Source of the DNA: Dasypus novemcinctus
Taxonomy: Eukaryota > Chordata > Mammalia > Cingulata > Dasypodidae
Assembly: GCF_030445035.2 (NCBI RefSeq)
Contig: NC_080683.1
Location: forward strand, 88,621,675 to 88,685,674
Direction: 5' to 3'
DNA: 64,000 bases
In this document: positions 13,531-27,072 of the stretch, piece after piece
Layout of the letters: each line of letters starts with the position of its first letter
Position numbering within the stretch: position 1 is the first letter of the stretch
Made by a program: the position numbers and the translations under genes
Notes under the pieces: generated by a model
The model's database searches: none
What the model was told of the DNA's origin: nothing
Seen by the model: the letters and a program-made list of their open reading frames with translations, nothing else

Positions 13531-15783
13531 AAAAGGTGAGAGAAACATAACAAAAGGTGAGAGAAATCAGATTTGAGCCTGAGGAAGGTGGTTCCCTAGT
13601 CTGACAGAAATAAAGTTGGTGCGTCTGGGTAGGAGCAATCGGGAGAGCGGGAGAGGTGTACAGGAGCTGCTGTCTGAGAGGATTTACCCTAATTGGCCTG
13701 TTTAGTATTTGCAAGACTTAAGACAGGGAAAACCTGTTTTATCTGAATAATGGTTTGAAAAGATCATTCTGGTTGCTGGGTGGACATTGAGCTGCTGGAA
13801 TTTAGAGTGGAGCAGGATAGATGTAGGAGGCTGCTGCACTTGTCCAGATGGGCATGGGCGTGGCCGGGATAAGGTTTGCAGAATGGAGATGTTAAGGAGA
13901 TGGATGTGTGAATTATTTTGCTAAGGGTAACTACCATGGGTAAGAATGTGGTCAGGGCTCCTGTCCTGTCACCATTTCCCATTCTTTTGGACACAGAGGC
14001 GTATCAGACAGCAGAAAGGAACTGACTAGTCACTGGCTCCTGCAAATTCCCCTAGTGTATGAGGACAGAAACCTCGGGTCCCTCAGTGGGAGAAAGGAAG
14101 TTTGGGATTTAAATTCCCTTAAAGAAGAGATAGAAAGTTCCTTTAAACAAAGAGAACTTGGAGGAAGGATTTAAAGATGCAAATGAGGGCAAACAATTAC
14201 TTTTTCTTCCAGGGAAACAGGAGCTGCCTCTACCTTTAGAATTCAAAGCTCTGAGAAGGGATATGGAAGCTTAGGGGGCTTTTCCCAGTTTTTCAAACTA
14301 CAGTTCTCATCCTTTTCAAGAGCAATCTATTGGTGAGTTGTGAAATCAAATTACTGAATAAGACCAGCTTACTGTTCTAATGAAATGTCATAAAAGAAGA
14401 GATTATTGTATTTCATTCATCACAAGCATGAGTACTGTTTTGGTAAAGTTTTGTTTCATATGCATACTTTATATACTTGATGGCAATGTAAGATATATTT
14501 CTTAACTGAGTTCAGGATAAAAACTTAAGTAACCATTTCAGGATAAAAGAGATTAATACTGCAGACAACTCTTAATGATATTAGACATTACAAAGAGCTG
14601 CTGAGGTGGATCAGACTGGATCTAACCCAGGCCTAGTGTTAAGGAATGATAGAGGCCCCTAAAGTAGGATCATCTTGGGGCTCAAATGAAAAAAAGGAAA
14701 AAAAGAAGGCTGACCCTCATTTTCTTCAGAAAGAAAGCCAGAAGCAGATATCAGAATATGACCCAATCCACCTCTGGAGAAGCAGAGGTCAAGCCAAAAG
14801 TGGCTGAAAAGCAAATCAGAAGAAATGTAATCTAATGGGCCCTTAACAGTTTGAATGGGAGCCATCTTGACTTGGGTATGGGAAATTGCAGTCTGGGCCA
14901 AAGGGAATGGATTGATGGGGAAGTGACTGGGCTGTGAGGCAGTGGCAGAATGCTGGGGGAGAAGAAATGTACTTCAGATTGGATGCCATCAAACCGAATA
15001 AATGACACATGAAAACAGTGAACACTTTATTTATTTAATTACAAGACAATGTATCATTGTATTGACAAAAAATAAAAAATTCAAAAGCAACCTTGAAAAC
15101 GATTTTATCTGGACATACATTGAAGAGTTACTATGTTGATAAGTCTTATAAATCAAAACTCCACAGTAGTTTGAAACCTGAGTTTGCTATCCTTATGCCT
15201 TACAGATAGAATGTGCAGGAGTTTTGTACCCCCCCCAAAAATGCATCTAGTGGGCATGTGAGTTTCCTTGAGTACAGTCACTTCCTTCTTTATGTAAATA
15301 ACCTCAGAACATTGAGAATTTTTTGCTATTTTGGAAACACGGCATCCTCTATATCTATTGACACTTTGTTGCCAAGCATATTTCTATACAAAATGGGCAC
15401 AGAAAAACTCTCACTTATCAAAGCATCATACTTTATCAAGGGTATACAATAATGAAAAAGACATTGTATCTATCCATAAAATCTAAGAATCTAATAAATT
15501 TACAATCTAATAATCCTTATGTTAATTACTAAGAGAGAAATGTGCAGTCTTGTCTTAATAATCAGTTACCTGATTATCTCTCCTTATTTATAGGTAAGGA
15601 GAGAGAGCTTAAAACTGTTTCCTAAGACTCTAGAATTATTTAGCTACCAAGTAACTACGAAGACTCAAAAATCTATCAAAATTTCTGCTATAGCACATTG
15701 TGTCACCCTCAGTCATTCCAATGTTTCTCAGCATCCAAAGTCTCATTCATCTGTTGGAAAGCTTCTATGAAGAGCTGAATTTC

Positions 15784-16935
15784 TCATGAGCAGACGCTTA
15801 AGGGGGCACTGCTGTCACCATCTCCAGGCTGCTCAGGAGAGAAGAATGCATGTAAAAGCTCCAAAGAGGAGAGGACACTCTGTGTATAGATGAGGGTATC
15901 ATTTCTTACATTAAAAAACTTGATTTTTTCCATGTCAACTTCTAGGAAAATTCCTACACAGTGAAGGTCAGGGCTTGTAGAAATTCTAATCTGTGGGAGG
16001 GAGCTAGGGTAGATTGCATTTCTTTTCATGCTGATGACCCAGAAGCCAAGCTCAGAGGATAGAATATTCTTCTTCTTTCTGTTTACAGACTACTTGCAGA
16101 TACCTAAAGCCCACTCCTTCCCCTCCCCCACTTCTACTTCCCAGTAAAGGCGGTCAAAGAGGAAGGGAGGGAGCCCAAGGCACAGGCCATGTGGGTGAAT
16201 CTTTCAGGACCTGTAGGGTGGCACCGTGTGGGAGCGCAGCGACAGCAAGGGTCGGCTCGTCTCCAGGCGCCAGTGCGAGTCGGACCCGGGTAGCGGGAAC
16301 GGGCGTTAAGGCCCTCCGCTTGGGGTTCGGGCATACTGCCCGCCCCTCTGCCCAGCTGCACCCGCTTCCCCCTCCGTGGCCTAACCCCGCCTCTCCCCCG
16401 CCACCGGGGCACCATGACAGCCCCGCCTCGCTGCCGCCGAGAACCCTGGCTACCCCGTCTTCTACCCGCAACCAGTGATGCACCCCTGCACGAACCTATC
16501 AGCCGTCTGCCGCCCCCCGGCCACGCCCCCTGCCCCTCCCCCGCCTTCGCCCTATATTAACCGCTGTACTTCCTGAATAAATCAGACTTGCGCACAGATC
16601 CTGGTCTCCTCGGTAGTCTTCTTCCTACCGCGCGTCCTCTGCACCTTGCCGGCCCCAGAGCGCCTTCTCGGAAGGCCCCTCCGTGTGTTGCAGCCCTCCG
16701 CCCGAGCCCACACCGCCCCTGCAGCGGCCCTCCGGGCGAGCCCACACTGCGACAAGGACCTTCCAGTGGGTTGTGGGAGAATTTCCCACACTGGACACTC
16801 CTTAGATCATTGGAGAGGACAAGAAAGGAGTTGGCGGTGGCAGCATCCAGGGTCATCTTCTCTTTGAAACTCAGGATTGGGTCATGTGTATGCAGACTTT
16901 GTTGCAATAGACGGCCATGTTGCTTGATGAGAAGT
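15784..16935 (-). pseudogene. RFPL/TRIM-like PRY-SPRY (B30.2) pseudogene split by an LTR
   Basis: Minus-strand reading gives a PRY part at about 16,755-16,930 (MTLDAATANSFLVLSNDLRS, then C-G-K) and a SPRY part at 15,784-16,211. The SPRY part includes LYWEVEVG, KEWALGICK, ELGFWV, HCVGIFLEVD and KIKFFNV, and ends at a stop after PLSVCS. These match the order in ret-finger-protein-like (RFPL) proteins. An LTR (16,212-16,754) interrupts the frame exactly between the two parts. When the LTR and one TSD copy are discounted, the frame joins through G-P-E-R-F, a typical PRY-SPRY junction. A frameshift near 16,170 and a stop after the ICK residues show it was or became dead. No RING or coiled-coil exon is visible. 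It is absent from the right arm. RFPL rather than another TRIM is my best reading. Confidence 0.78.
16212..16754 (+). mobile_element. CpG-rich solo LTR, 6-bp TSD (class II-like)
   Basis: The element starts TGTAGGG, ends CGACA, and is flanked by the 6-bp direct repeat AGGACC (16,206-16,211 and 16,755-16,760). A TATA-like CCTATATTAA lies at about 16,549, a polyadenylation signal AATAAA near 16,577, and a U5-like 'cctggtctcctcgg' follows. It is very GC/CpG-rich, with Sp1-like GGCCACGCCCC and CCCCGCCTC boxes. A tandem pair of about 31 bp (CAGC..CCTCCG..CGAGCCCACAC) lies at 16,690-16,749. A 6-bp TSD fits betaretrovirus-like (class II) ERVs. It interrupts the RFPL-like pseudogene. Confidence 0.85.
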
Positions 16936-17715
16936 GTTAATGCTCGGATTTGCCATTCTTCCTTAGGACTTTTCTCATTTAAGTCTCAACACAGGGGCAG
17001 GTCATTGCTGACCTCTCCCTTTCTAGCATCCATTTTACAATGCAATTAGAACAGAAGGTGTATGCATAGGAAAGAGAAATGGCAAAAAACTCCAGAAAAA
17101 CGGGGCATCTTGCCTCCTCTTGCAGACTTTTAGCCATTGTTCCTGACGGTCAGTCTTCAGCAGTAGAGAGAACTAAATGGAAATTGCTTTTTAGTAGCTT
17201 CTGCATTTATTTGGAGCCTTTTGCTCTTCAATAATTAGAATGTGCCTAAATCCAATACAAAATAAAATAACTTAAATCTTTCTGTAACTTATCCATGAAA
17301 GTCATACCAAGTAACCAATGATTCACAGAGAATTTACCATCTGTGAGAAAATCATCAAAATCCTATGTGAAATAACAGATTTCCTTATTATAGAACCCAA
17401 CTCTATAGACAAAGCATCTTCCATATTAGATGAAGTACAACATTCTTAGAAGATGCATTAAGACTTGAAGTGTGACTGAAACTATAATATAATCATTGGT
17501 GTCACCTATAAACTTATTTTGGAGCATAATCCTGACTCTGTATAGTAACCTAACAACAGAAAAATGTTACACATATGAAGAATTTTGTTCCTTTCATGAT
17601 TATCCCTGGTTAAAAATAGAGGAGAAAAAAATCTATACACAAAATAAGAATATGACTAATGAATATAATATATCAATACAATGCAGTATTAAGCAGGTGT
17701 TAAGTGTGAAAACTA

Positions 17716-18273
17716 GTAGAGAGGCAGACTAGTAAATTAGGGAATCAATAGACTGATCAGGAACTTGGCAGGAAGCCCATGTGGCCACGAATACCACACA
17801 AGATGGCTGCTGGAAGAACCTGTGAGAATCTCCATTTGGGACTAGATTTCCTTCAAATAAAGGAGAATTCCCAGATATTCTCCAGGGGCCTTATCATTGG
17901 GCTCCCCTGGGGATTGAGGAGTGGGATAATCAATCAAAACAGCAAACAACTGGGATTCTTTCCCCTACATTAGCAAAGGGGGGCAATAATTAGTGGTTTA
18001 AAGAGGAAGCACAAAAGCCTTGTTCTTGCCTTCTTCCCCCCTGCCTGGATCAGCACACAAGCAAACCTGGGCATTTTGTAATCTGTAATGGGGAATTGTA
18101 GTCTGAAAATCAGCCCTCTTTATCCCTTTTCAGCTTCTTCCTCTCTACCTGGGACCCATGCTCTGTTATTTTCTCCCATTTCTTTTCTCTCCATTCCTTA
18201 ATACCTAAACTGGCTTGCACTTAAAATTCATTTTTTGTAGCTTAGCCAAGAACCTAGGGAGAATCTGGCAACA
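17716..18273 (+). mobile_element. Solo LTR (same family as 47,966-48,590)
   Basis: It matches the LTR at 47,966-48,590 along its length ('agatggctgctggaaga', 'atcattgggc', 'attagcaaaggggg', 'ctgtta..ttttctccca', 'ttcatttt..tgtagc'). It ends in 'ctggcaaca'. The polyadenylation signal seen in the relative (CTGAATAAATTACTGG) is degraded here. The right arm lacks this insert, so it entered after the duplication. Confidence 0.75.
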
Positions 18274-18449
18274 GAAGGGTGCTTTACAAGTAATGTTAGA
18301 CAATCAAAATAATCATATTGAGATATCCTGGACTTGTAAATGGATAGAATTTAAAATATGTATATATCTACCAAAAGACCTAAAGTTAATATGAAAACTC
18401 AAATAGTTGCATTCAAGAGGATTCATTAAGTTCCCTGACGCAAGAGTGC

Positions 18450-20665
18450 TAGGACAGTGGAAACAGTCTTCTTCAGATAGTAGAGCTTTCCTGGTCTGGA
18501 GATTTTCAGGTGAGTTCTTGTCTGTGCTGACCACAGCTTCTCTCTGTGGAAACTGAGCAGGGACTTTAATAGGATCCAGGAGCACAGTCTCTGTATCCTC
18601 TTTTGTAGGTCATCTACTGCTCAGGGATCAAAGATTTTCCAGGTCAAAATTCAATCATAAAAGTTTAGTCAATCATATCCTAGTCATCCCGTAAAGGTAA
18701 CCCTAAGGAACCCTCAGATTTTCAAAGGAAATTACAATATGTGAATAAAATTAGGAAAATCCACAGCAAAATGAATTACCCATTAGAATATCATTCAGAG
18801 TAAATACTTTAAAGCACTCTTAAAAAATGAATCAAGGGTTGAGTGAGTGTGATAGAACATATATTAGTTATTGGTTTCAGCTTCTCTGAAATCATCCTAA
18901 ACAGAAGCCAAAAATGTGTTCATGGCAAGGAAGTCATCCTCCAGCTACCCCAATGGCTCAAAAGCTTAGAACCCCTGAGGTACTGACAAACCTTGTTCTG
19001 GGCTTTCTTAAAGAGGTTGTCTTACTTTGAGTGAGCAACCCTTGACATGCTGGGCACATCTGATTAGACCAGGCTGGGTCCATGACCAAGATCCTCAACA
19101 ATATTCTAGTCAATGGGGTCTGGTTGGGTGACAACAGAGATTAAGTTTATTCTTAATTCAAAATGTGGAGGCATGGGAAAAGAAGTTGTGACCAAAGAGA
19201 AAGAAATGGGACTGTGGAAATATGCCAGACTGAAGGGCCAGCTTACCTTGAACTGGAGACTTTCAGTTGAGTTGCTGAAGGTCTGATGTCTCCACTTCTA
19301 CATCTTCAGGGTCTCTGCTCCTCTCAGCAAAGATCTTGAGCTGATGCACTACCCTTTAAATCTTCTGGGCACAGACCATGCCCCCAGTCAATGTCAAAGT
19401 CTTCACCTAAAGAAATGTGCTAATTAAATGTAATCAAACAAATAAATCAATACTATTCTTTATAGCACATGATGGTGGCATTAAGCCACACCCAAATTTT
19501 ATAATAGAGGAAGCTAATGCTGAATATATGTGAAATTTTTAATAAGCACAATTGTAAATATGTGGTAATGAATGGATTTGATGGTAGCACATTATAGTGA
19601 GTATAACAAGCACTGCTAATTTATAAATGTAATTGTGGCTGAAAGGGTAGTTTAGGGAGGTTAATTGCAAGTGAAAAACAGAAGACAATCAAGGTATTGT
19701 GTAACAGTGATTTTGGTTGTAGATGAGGATTGTGTTTAATGATATAAATATAAGAATGTTCTGTGCTCATCTGTGATTCTTTATGAACACTGGAGGAACA
19801 ACTGAGTTTGTTTTTAGAATTACAAGAAATAAATATGCCTAGATAGAAGTTTTTGGAGTGATGTTTCCATAACTTTTTAAGCAACCTTTTGTCTCTTAAT
19901 TTATTTTTTGAATTTAAAATGAAGTTTACTTTAAAAAACCCATAGTACTGTTTTCCTCTTTGACGTAGGCTGACAGATTTGAATACAAATGGGATTCTTT
20001 AATTTCACAACTCAATTTTTAAAAATTTATTACTTTATTTTCACAACTCAATTTTAAAAAACAAAATGTTTTCCATGGAAATTCAGAAAATCACTGTTGA
20101 AACCTAATCAAATCTTGGCTAATGTAATCATTGTTGTCAGATGTCACTGATATAATTATGCATAAACAGAATCTAGACCAGCTTTTATATTCTCTACTCA
20201 GTATTTCTTCTTTGTATGTAGTTACTGGACAAGATAAAGGAAGATCAAAAAAGAGGATTGGCAAACCCAAGAATTCCTGTTGCTAAGGGAGCTGAGAATA
20301 AACCCTTCCCCCTGAGACACACTCCATTGTGAACATCCTCCTAGTTCTCATCTTCCCAGGGCTTAGGCCTGGGCTCCTGTTCCAACCACACAACTTTTAT
20401 TGTGTTTTTACCTGGTGGCTGTCTCCATTTCCATGACTTTAATCCCTAGAGCAGCAGATCTCAAGGCTTTTAATTTTAATCTCAGGACACTTTGCACTCT
20501 TAAAAATGAGGACACCAAATCTTCTTTTTTATATGAATGATTGCTCCCCATATTAAAAATGAAAACAAAGTTTTGAAATATTTATTTAATCATTTATTTA
20601 ATAAAGTCTTTGCATGTTAACATAAATATGGTTTTAATGAAAAAATCACTTTATTCATACAGGTG
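18450..20665 (-). repeat. Module U0: promoter/first-exon/intron unit, empty (no RBMX insert)
   Basis: On the minus strand the order is the same as in U1 and U4: upstream region (20,640-19,450), a TATA-like 'gatttaaaggg' (about 19,355), 'atcagctcaag', a first exon ending TTCAAG|GTAAGC (donor GT at 19,247-19,246), an intron to about 18,640, then 'cctggatcctattaaagtcc' (about 18,580) passing directly into 'agagagaagctgtggtc'. No RBMX-derived sequence lies between, so this is an empty pre-insertion site. It is oriented head-to-head with U1. Confidence 0.85.
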
Positions 20666-20885
20666 CTTCTGCTCAATCTCTTGCAATCTGTTGTTCTGGT
20701 TGAAGTATGTGAAAAAAACATGGCTTCCCATAGATATTTAGTTGGGAAAACAAAGACCTTGCAGATGCCCTAAAAGGACTGGGAAAACCACCAGGGGCCC
20801 TATCTGAGCTCCATTGCTCCACCACACATATCATACTCCATGTGGAAACAGTGAATCCTAGTTCTTTGGCCACAAAAACCCTAAT

Positions 20886-23334
20886 TACAATGGATGATTT
20901 CTTTTCTATTTAATCTCAATATTCAGTTAAGTTAACTTCTTCAAGGCAAGGAGCGAATCTAATAGATGATTATATTCCAGCTTCTGGTACACTATCTCAT
21001 GCAAAAATGTCAAAATGAAATAATTTGTTAAATGGCAAGACCACCCCTGGCAAATGAAAGCTTGACTTAAAGTCCTGCTAGTGGTGATGTGACAATGACT
21101 TATCTTCAAGGAGCTTGCAATTTAGTTGGAGAGATGATAATTCACCTGAATAAAATCATGTACTTGACTTCAATTATGTCACCAATTCTTGGTCCCCTGA
21201 GGACAAAGCTCTTTGAAAACAAAACAGGGCCCTTGACTCTTTCAGTTTGTAACAATCTCTATTTTCATAACAATTTACTTCCTGTACTTTCAAGGCTTGA
21301 GTTAGATGATACTGAAAAGCAACTCAACTTGGCTTTCCAATTCCTAGCCTGAGCAGACCCACCCCTAGTTTATTCCAGATGTGGATGATAAGGGGAGATT
21401 CTTTCCTTTCTACTGTGGGCTAATGCAGAGGCAGAAGAACATTGAGACACTTCATTGACAGATCACTGTTCTACAGTACCTGCCTGGTCAGACCCATGAC
21501 TGGAAACCAATCTCCAATGGCCACTCATTCTCATCCCACATAGTGAAAGAAGGGTAGCCTAAAAGAATGCCTAAGCACTCTTTCTTTCCTTCCTAGTGGC
21601 CGAAGGTCATTGAAATTTACTTGGAGATGCAAATTATTTCTTGTTATTTTTACAGATAATTTGTTTCAGAAAAGGAACTGTATGGCCAGTTTTGTACAAC
21701 TCACAAGCATTGGGAAGTGGACTTGGCTCAACGGATAGAGTATCTGCCTACCACATGGGAGGTCCACGGTTCAAACCCAGGGCCTTGTTGACCCGTGTGG
21801 AGCTGGCCCACATGCAGTGCTGATGTGTGCAAGGAGTGCCATGCCATGCAGGGGTGTCCCCCGCATAGGGGCGCCCCATGTGCAAGGAGTGTGCCCCATA
21901 AGGAGAGCCGCCCAGTGCGAAGGAAAGTTCAGCATGCCCAGGAGTGGCGGCTGCACATACAGAGAGCTGATGCAGCAAGATGACGCAACAAAAAGAAACA
22001 CAGATTCCTGGTGCCACTGACAAGAATAGAAGCAGACACAGAAGAACACATATCAAATGGACACAGAGAACAGACAACAGGGGCAGGTGAGAGGAAGGGG
22101 AGAGAAAGAAATAAAAATAAATCTTAAAAAAAAACAAAAAACAAAAAAAACCCACAAGCATTATTCAATGTTTATTTGTCCCCCAATAATTTTGACAAAA
22201 ATACAATTCATAAGAATAAGGAAGGGGATTCATTAGGAGTGACCGTAGTATTACATTGGGATTACTGATGATCTATGGTGACTAATCACCGGGATTTTTT
22301 TTTGTAAAGACAGCCCTATAAAATAAGTGTATAACAGAGGAACATTCTACAAGTTCTAAATCCAAAAAATATTCTTTTCATGGACTTTCCAGGTCTTCAT
22401 AACACAGCTACTTTTTTAAATTAAAAATATTTTTCTTTATTTTTAGGGGAGTTAAAAAATTATTGAAGAGTATCATACATACATGCACTTACATAAACAA
22501 TAAGTGACTGGGAGCTCCTTTAGCAGCTTTGATAGTGATAATTGAGAGAAGTGCTCTTTGTTTTCTCCCCTTGATATATAAATAACAGGGCAGAAGAAAG
22601 GATAAGATGATACCTGATGGAGAGAAGAGGTTGCCAACCAGCACAGGATATCGAAGCTAACTGTGAAAAGCTGCCCCACTACAGCTGCTGCCTTCTAAAA
22701 AATGCAAAATGTGCTTTGAGCAAACACATTATCCCCTTGTAGGGAACTTACATGTCTGACAGTGTTCATTATAAAATTCCTCCATCCCCTACCTTCTTAC
22801 TAACTAGCATGTGTGAAAGTGGATTCTTTTCTTAGTCAGGAAGCTATGGAAACAAACATAATCCCTGATTTAATCTTAAATTGTGAAAGCTCTGATAATT
22901 AAACATTATTCTAAAAATTAAATAAAAATTAATACGTGTATGTTCTCATTGTGATATTAAGATATTATAGATAAGGGATTATGAGTGGTTCTGGCTCTTT
23001 TTTTAAAAAAAATACATTTTCCCCTAAATTCAGCTTTACCAACAGGAATAGAGAATCTGGCTATGAGGTTTTCTGAGACAGAAACATTTCTCCTGGCAGA
23101 GAAAAGCTCAGCAGCAGAGAGTCAGTGTATTTCAAGCTGCAAGCAAATCAGAGCTAGGTAAAAAATGTAAAACCACTGATAAAATGATGGTTTTCATCAT
23201 TGTAAAGCATCCACTGAGAGTCTTTTATGTTCTAAACAAAGGAAGGGCAATGTTCCACATTTAGTCCCAAAGTATGAGATGGATCTGAGATGGCAGAGAC
23301 CATGTAAAAAGTTGGCAAGAAGTGTCACTAGGGT
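20886..23334. other. Spacer between the head-to-head modules; no gene seen
   Basis: This unique-looking, AT-rich sequence separates U0 from U1. Apart from the SINE at 21,712-22,152 I see no coding region and no self-similarity. It is the centre of the inverted duplication. Confidence 0.6.
21712..22152 (+). mobile_element. DAS-III-type SINE
   Basis: It starts GGGAAGTGGACTTGGCTCAA (A-box region) and has a B-box-like GGTTCAAACCC at about 21,769. It continues through the GC-rich body ('gtgtccccc', 'ggagagccgcccag') to 'aataaatctt' and an A-rich tail. The TSD is CACAAGCATT (21,702-21,711 and 22,153-22,162). Confidence 0.95.
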
Positions 23335-24469
23335 CCTTTTGTTGTCAAGAAACTAAGATTCACTGTTTCTGTGTGGAGTGTGGCATGTTTGGGAGAGGAA
23401 TGGTGATCAGATAGCTGCCCTGCAGGTCACGCCAACCCTTCTAGAACCATCTGCAAGGTCCTCTTTTTCCCAACGCAGCATCTATGGGCTTCCATATTTT
23501 CTCCTTATACTTCAACCAAACCAAAGGTTGCAACAGATTGAAAAGAAATACATGTGAGAATCCAGCAGTGCTCTTTTAAGCCAGGAATTAGGGGTTTACA
23601 AATATATAAAACAATGGAACTCTTCTCATTGACTGCTTTTGTTTTGGAAAATAAAGTGATTTTTCTTTAAAAACTATGTTATTTACGTTAACACCACAAT
23701 TAATTTATTATCTAAAAGTTTTATTAAATATTCAATATTTTGTTTTAATTCTTAATATGGAGAGGGAGCATTTATGTAAAGAAGATGCTTAGGGCTCCTT
23801 ATTTTTAAGAGTGCAAAGGGTTCTGAGATTAGAATTAAAATCTTGAGACCTGCTGCACTAGGGATTAATTCGTGGAAGTAGAGTCAGCCACGCAGTAAGA
23901 GCTGTGTGGTTGGAGCAGGAGCCCTGGTCCAAGACCCAAGAAGATGAGAAGTAGGAGGTTGTCCACAATGAGGTGCATCTCAGGAGGAGGGGTTTATTCT
24001 CAGCTCCATCAGCAACAGGAATTCTTGGGCCTGTCAATCTCCTTTTTTGGTCATTGTAGTTTAGCCCTTTTCCTTTATGGCATTTACTATTCGTTATACT
24101 TCCAATACAGACACTATAAAATTTATTGTCCAAACTGGGACACTTTTGAGAAAAAAGAAGGTTATTAGCAATCACACTAGGACAGCAGGTTATAACTGGC
24201 TGACATTTTCCTTATTCTGTCCATAACTACCTGTGAGAGTAGAACTGCTGGGTCAAAGGATATGAAAGCTGGTTTAGATTCTGTTTATGCATAATTATAT
24301 CAGAGATACCAATGATTATATTAGCCAAGATTTGATTAGGTTTCAACAGCTTGTTGAAAGAGAAATCATTATTATGGAATATTGAGTATGCTTTACCTTG
24401 TCATCTCGTGATAAAAGATTAGGAATGATTAAGTTTCTTTGATTACATTTAGTTAGCACATTACTTGGG

Positions 24470-24565
24470 CGGAGCCTGTGACATTGATTGGGGGCGTGGT
24501 TTTCCTGCCAGGCACTTAAAAAGGCCAGCATATCAGCTCAAGCTCATTGCTCAGACTAGCAGAGA
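24470..24565 (+). promoter_or_regulatory. Putative promoter of module U1
   Basis: Elements in order: an inverted CCAAT box (ATTGG, 24,487-24,491) overlapping a GC/KLF-type box GGGGGCGTGG (24,490-24,499), a TATA-like CACTTAAAAAGG (24,513-24,524), then the conserved 'atcagctcaagctcattgctcagac' start-site region. The TATA-like part and start region are also recognisable in U0, U2 and U4. U0, U2 and U4 have GACTGGG instead of GATTGGG, and only U1 keeps the intact GC box. Activity is inferred, not shown. Confidence 0.6.
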
Positions 24566-24629
24566 TCTGCAGAAGTTGAGGAGGAGACACCAGACATTTA
24601 GTGACTCATCTAAAGTTCTCCAGCTTAAG
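24540..24629 (+). other. Putative non-coding first exon of the U1 transcript
   Basis: It lies downstream of the TATA-like element and ends in CTTAAG, followed by GTAAGC, a strong 5' splice site. The donor is kept in U0 (AAG|GTAAGC), U3 (AAG|GTAAGC) and U4 (AAG|GTAAGT). A matching 3' splice site, TTGAAATTAG after a T-run, ends at 25,670; U3 has the equivalent TTGAATTTAG. Splicing would join this exon to the 5' UTR of the RBMX-like frame. There is no ATG-initiated long frame in the exon. The 5' end is a guess. Confidence 0.55.
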
Positions 24630-24781
24630 GTAAGCTGGCCCTTCTGTTTGGAATATTTCCACTGCCCCATTTCTTTCTCTAAGGTGGGAAATTATTTTTT
24701 GAATGCTTTCACTTCTGGATTTAAGGAACAAAGTTTTCTGTGTTGTCACCCAACCCAACCCCATCAGACTGGAATATTCTT

Positions 24782-25202
24782 TTTTTTTTTTTTAAAGATT
24801 TATTTATTTATTTATTTCTCTCCCCTCCCCCTACCCCGGTTGTCAGTTCTCTGTGTCTATTTGCTGCATCTTACTTCTTTGTCCACTTCTGTTGTTGTTA
24901 GCGGCACGGGAATCTGTGTCTCTTTTTGTTACGTCATCTTGTTGTGTCAGCTCTCCGTGTGGGTGGCGCCATTCTTAGCAGGCTGCACTTCCTTTCGCGC
25001 TGGGCGGCTCTCCTTACGGGGTGCACTCCTTGCGTGTGAGGTTTCCCTAAGGGGGGGACACCCCTGTGTGGCATGGCACTCCTTGCGCTCATCAGCACTG
25101 TACGTGGGCCAGCTCCGCACGGGTCAAGGAGGCCCGGGGTTTGAACCTTGGACCTCCCATGTGGTAAACGGTCGCCCTAACTACTGGGCCAAGTCTGTTT
25201 CC
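24782..25202 (-). mobile_element. DAS-III-type SINE in the U1 intron
   Basis: Antisense insertion with a near-perfect 16-17 bp TSD CAGACTGGAATATTCTT (24,765-24,781 and 25,203-25,219). It has a poly-T start, the conserved AAGATTTATTTATTTATTTA segment, the GC-rich body and the reversed tRNA-like head. A 283-codon open frame across 24,465-25,316 runs through the promoter, exon, intron and this SINE and is not a gene. Confidence 0.95.
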
Positions 25203-25776
25203 CAGACTGGAATATTCTTGAGGATCTGGATCAGGGACCCAGCATGTCAGGGTTTCTTACCCAAAGTAAGAGGGACTAGATTTAGGAAGACCCAGATGGA
25301 GTGTCAGTGTAGCTGATGTTCTGAAGGTTTTGAAGAGTTGGGGAGCTGGAGGAAATCTTCTTTATCATGAACATGATTTTGGCTTGTGTTTAGATATGAT
25401 CATTTCAGAGAGGCTGAAACTAAAACTAATGTATTTCTTTAAAATCTCACTCACTCAAGGCTTGATTGGTTGTTAGAGAGTAATTTTGCGTATTCACTCT
25501 GAATGATGTTTGCCCTTAAAATTGAGTCTACAATGGGCATCTCATTTTGCTGTGGATTTTGCAAGTTTTACTCACAAATTGTAATTTTCTTTGAAATTCT
25601 GAGTGTTCCTTTAAGTCACCTTTATTCGATGACTAGAGTAAGACTGACTTTTTTTTTGGATTGAAATTAGATGTGAAAATTGTTTCATCTCTGAATGGTA
25701 GATGGGCAAACGAAGAGGTGGAGAGTAATCCAGGATCCAATTAAAGACCCAGCTCTCTCATTGTGCTGTAATCTAG

Positions 25777-27072
<1,296 letters not shown>

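Larger units (their letters stand above)
12400..20885 (-). repeat. Left arm of a diverged inverted duplication
   Basis: The reverse complement of this segment aligns by eye, piece by piece, with the right half of the window. Anchors: 12,560-12,960 with 61,830-62,330; 13,000-13,520 with 61,240-61,830; 13,520-14,030 with 60,780-61,240; 14,030-14,300 with 59,940-60,170; 14,660-15,230 with 58,980-59,560; 16,940-17,240 with 58,600-58,930; 17,460-17,710 with 58,130-58,350; 18,270-18,600 with 57,820-58,120; and 20,665-20,885 with 23,335-23,560. Both arms share a MIR relic. Left-arm-only insertions are the RFPL-like pseudogene block (about 15,235-16,930) and the LTR at 17,716-18,273. Confidence 0.88.

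Noticed and set aside
16134-17049. Several overlapping 70-150 codon frames in GC-rich DNA
   Set aside because: They lie in a CpG-rich LTR and its flanks; only the minus-strand PRY/SPRY reading has family support, and it is broken.
21748-22161. Minus-strand frames of 92-137 codons, with similar ones at 2,774-3,231, 4,999-5,314 and 33,528-34,019
   Set aside because: The same Cys/Leu-rich peptide pattern appears at every DAS SINE; it is the SINE body read in reverse.
24465-25316. 283-codon open frame on the plus strand
   Set aside because: It runs through promoter, first exon, intron and an antisense SINE of module U1; no protein family is recognisable.
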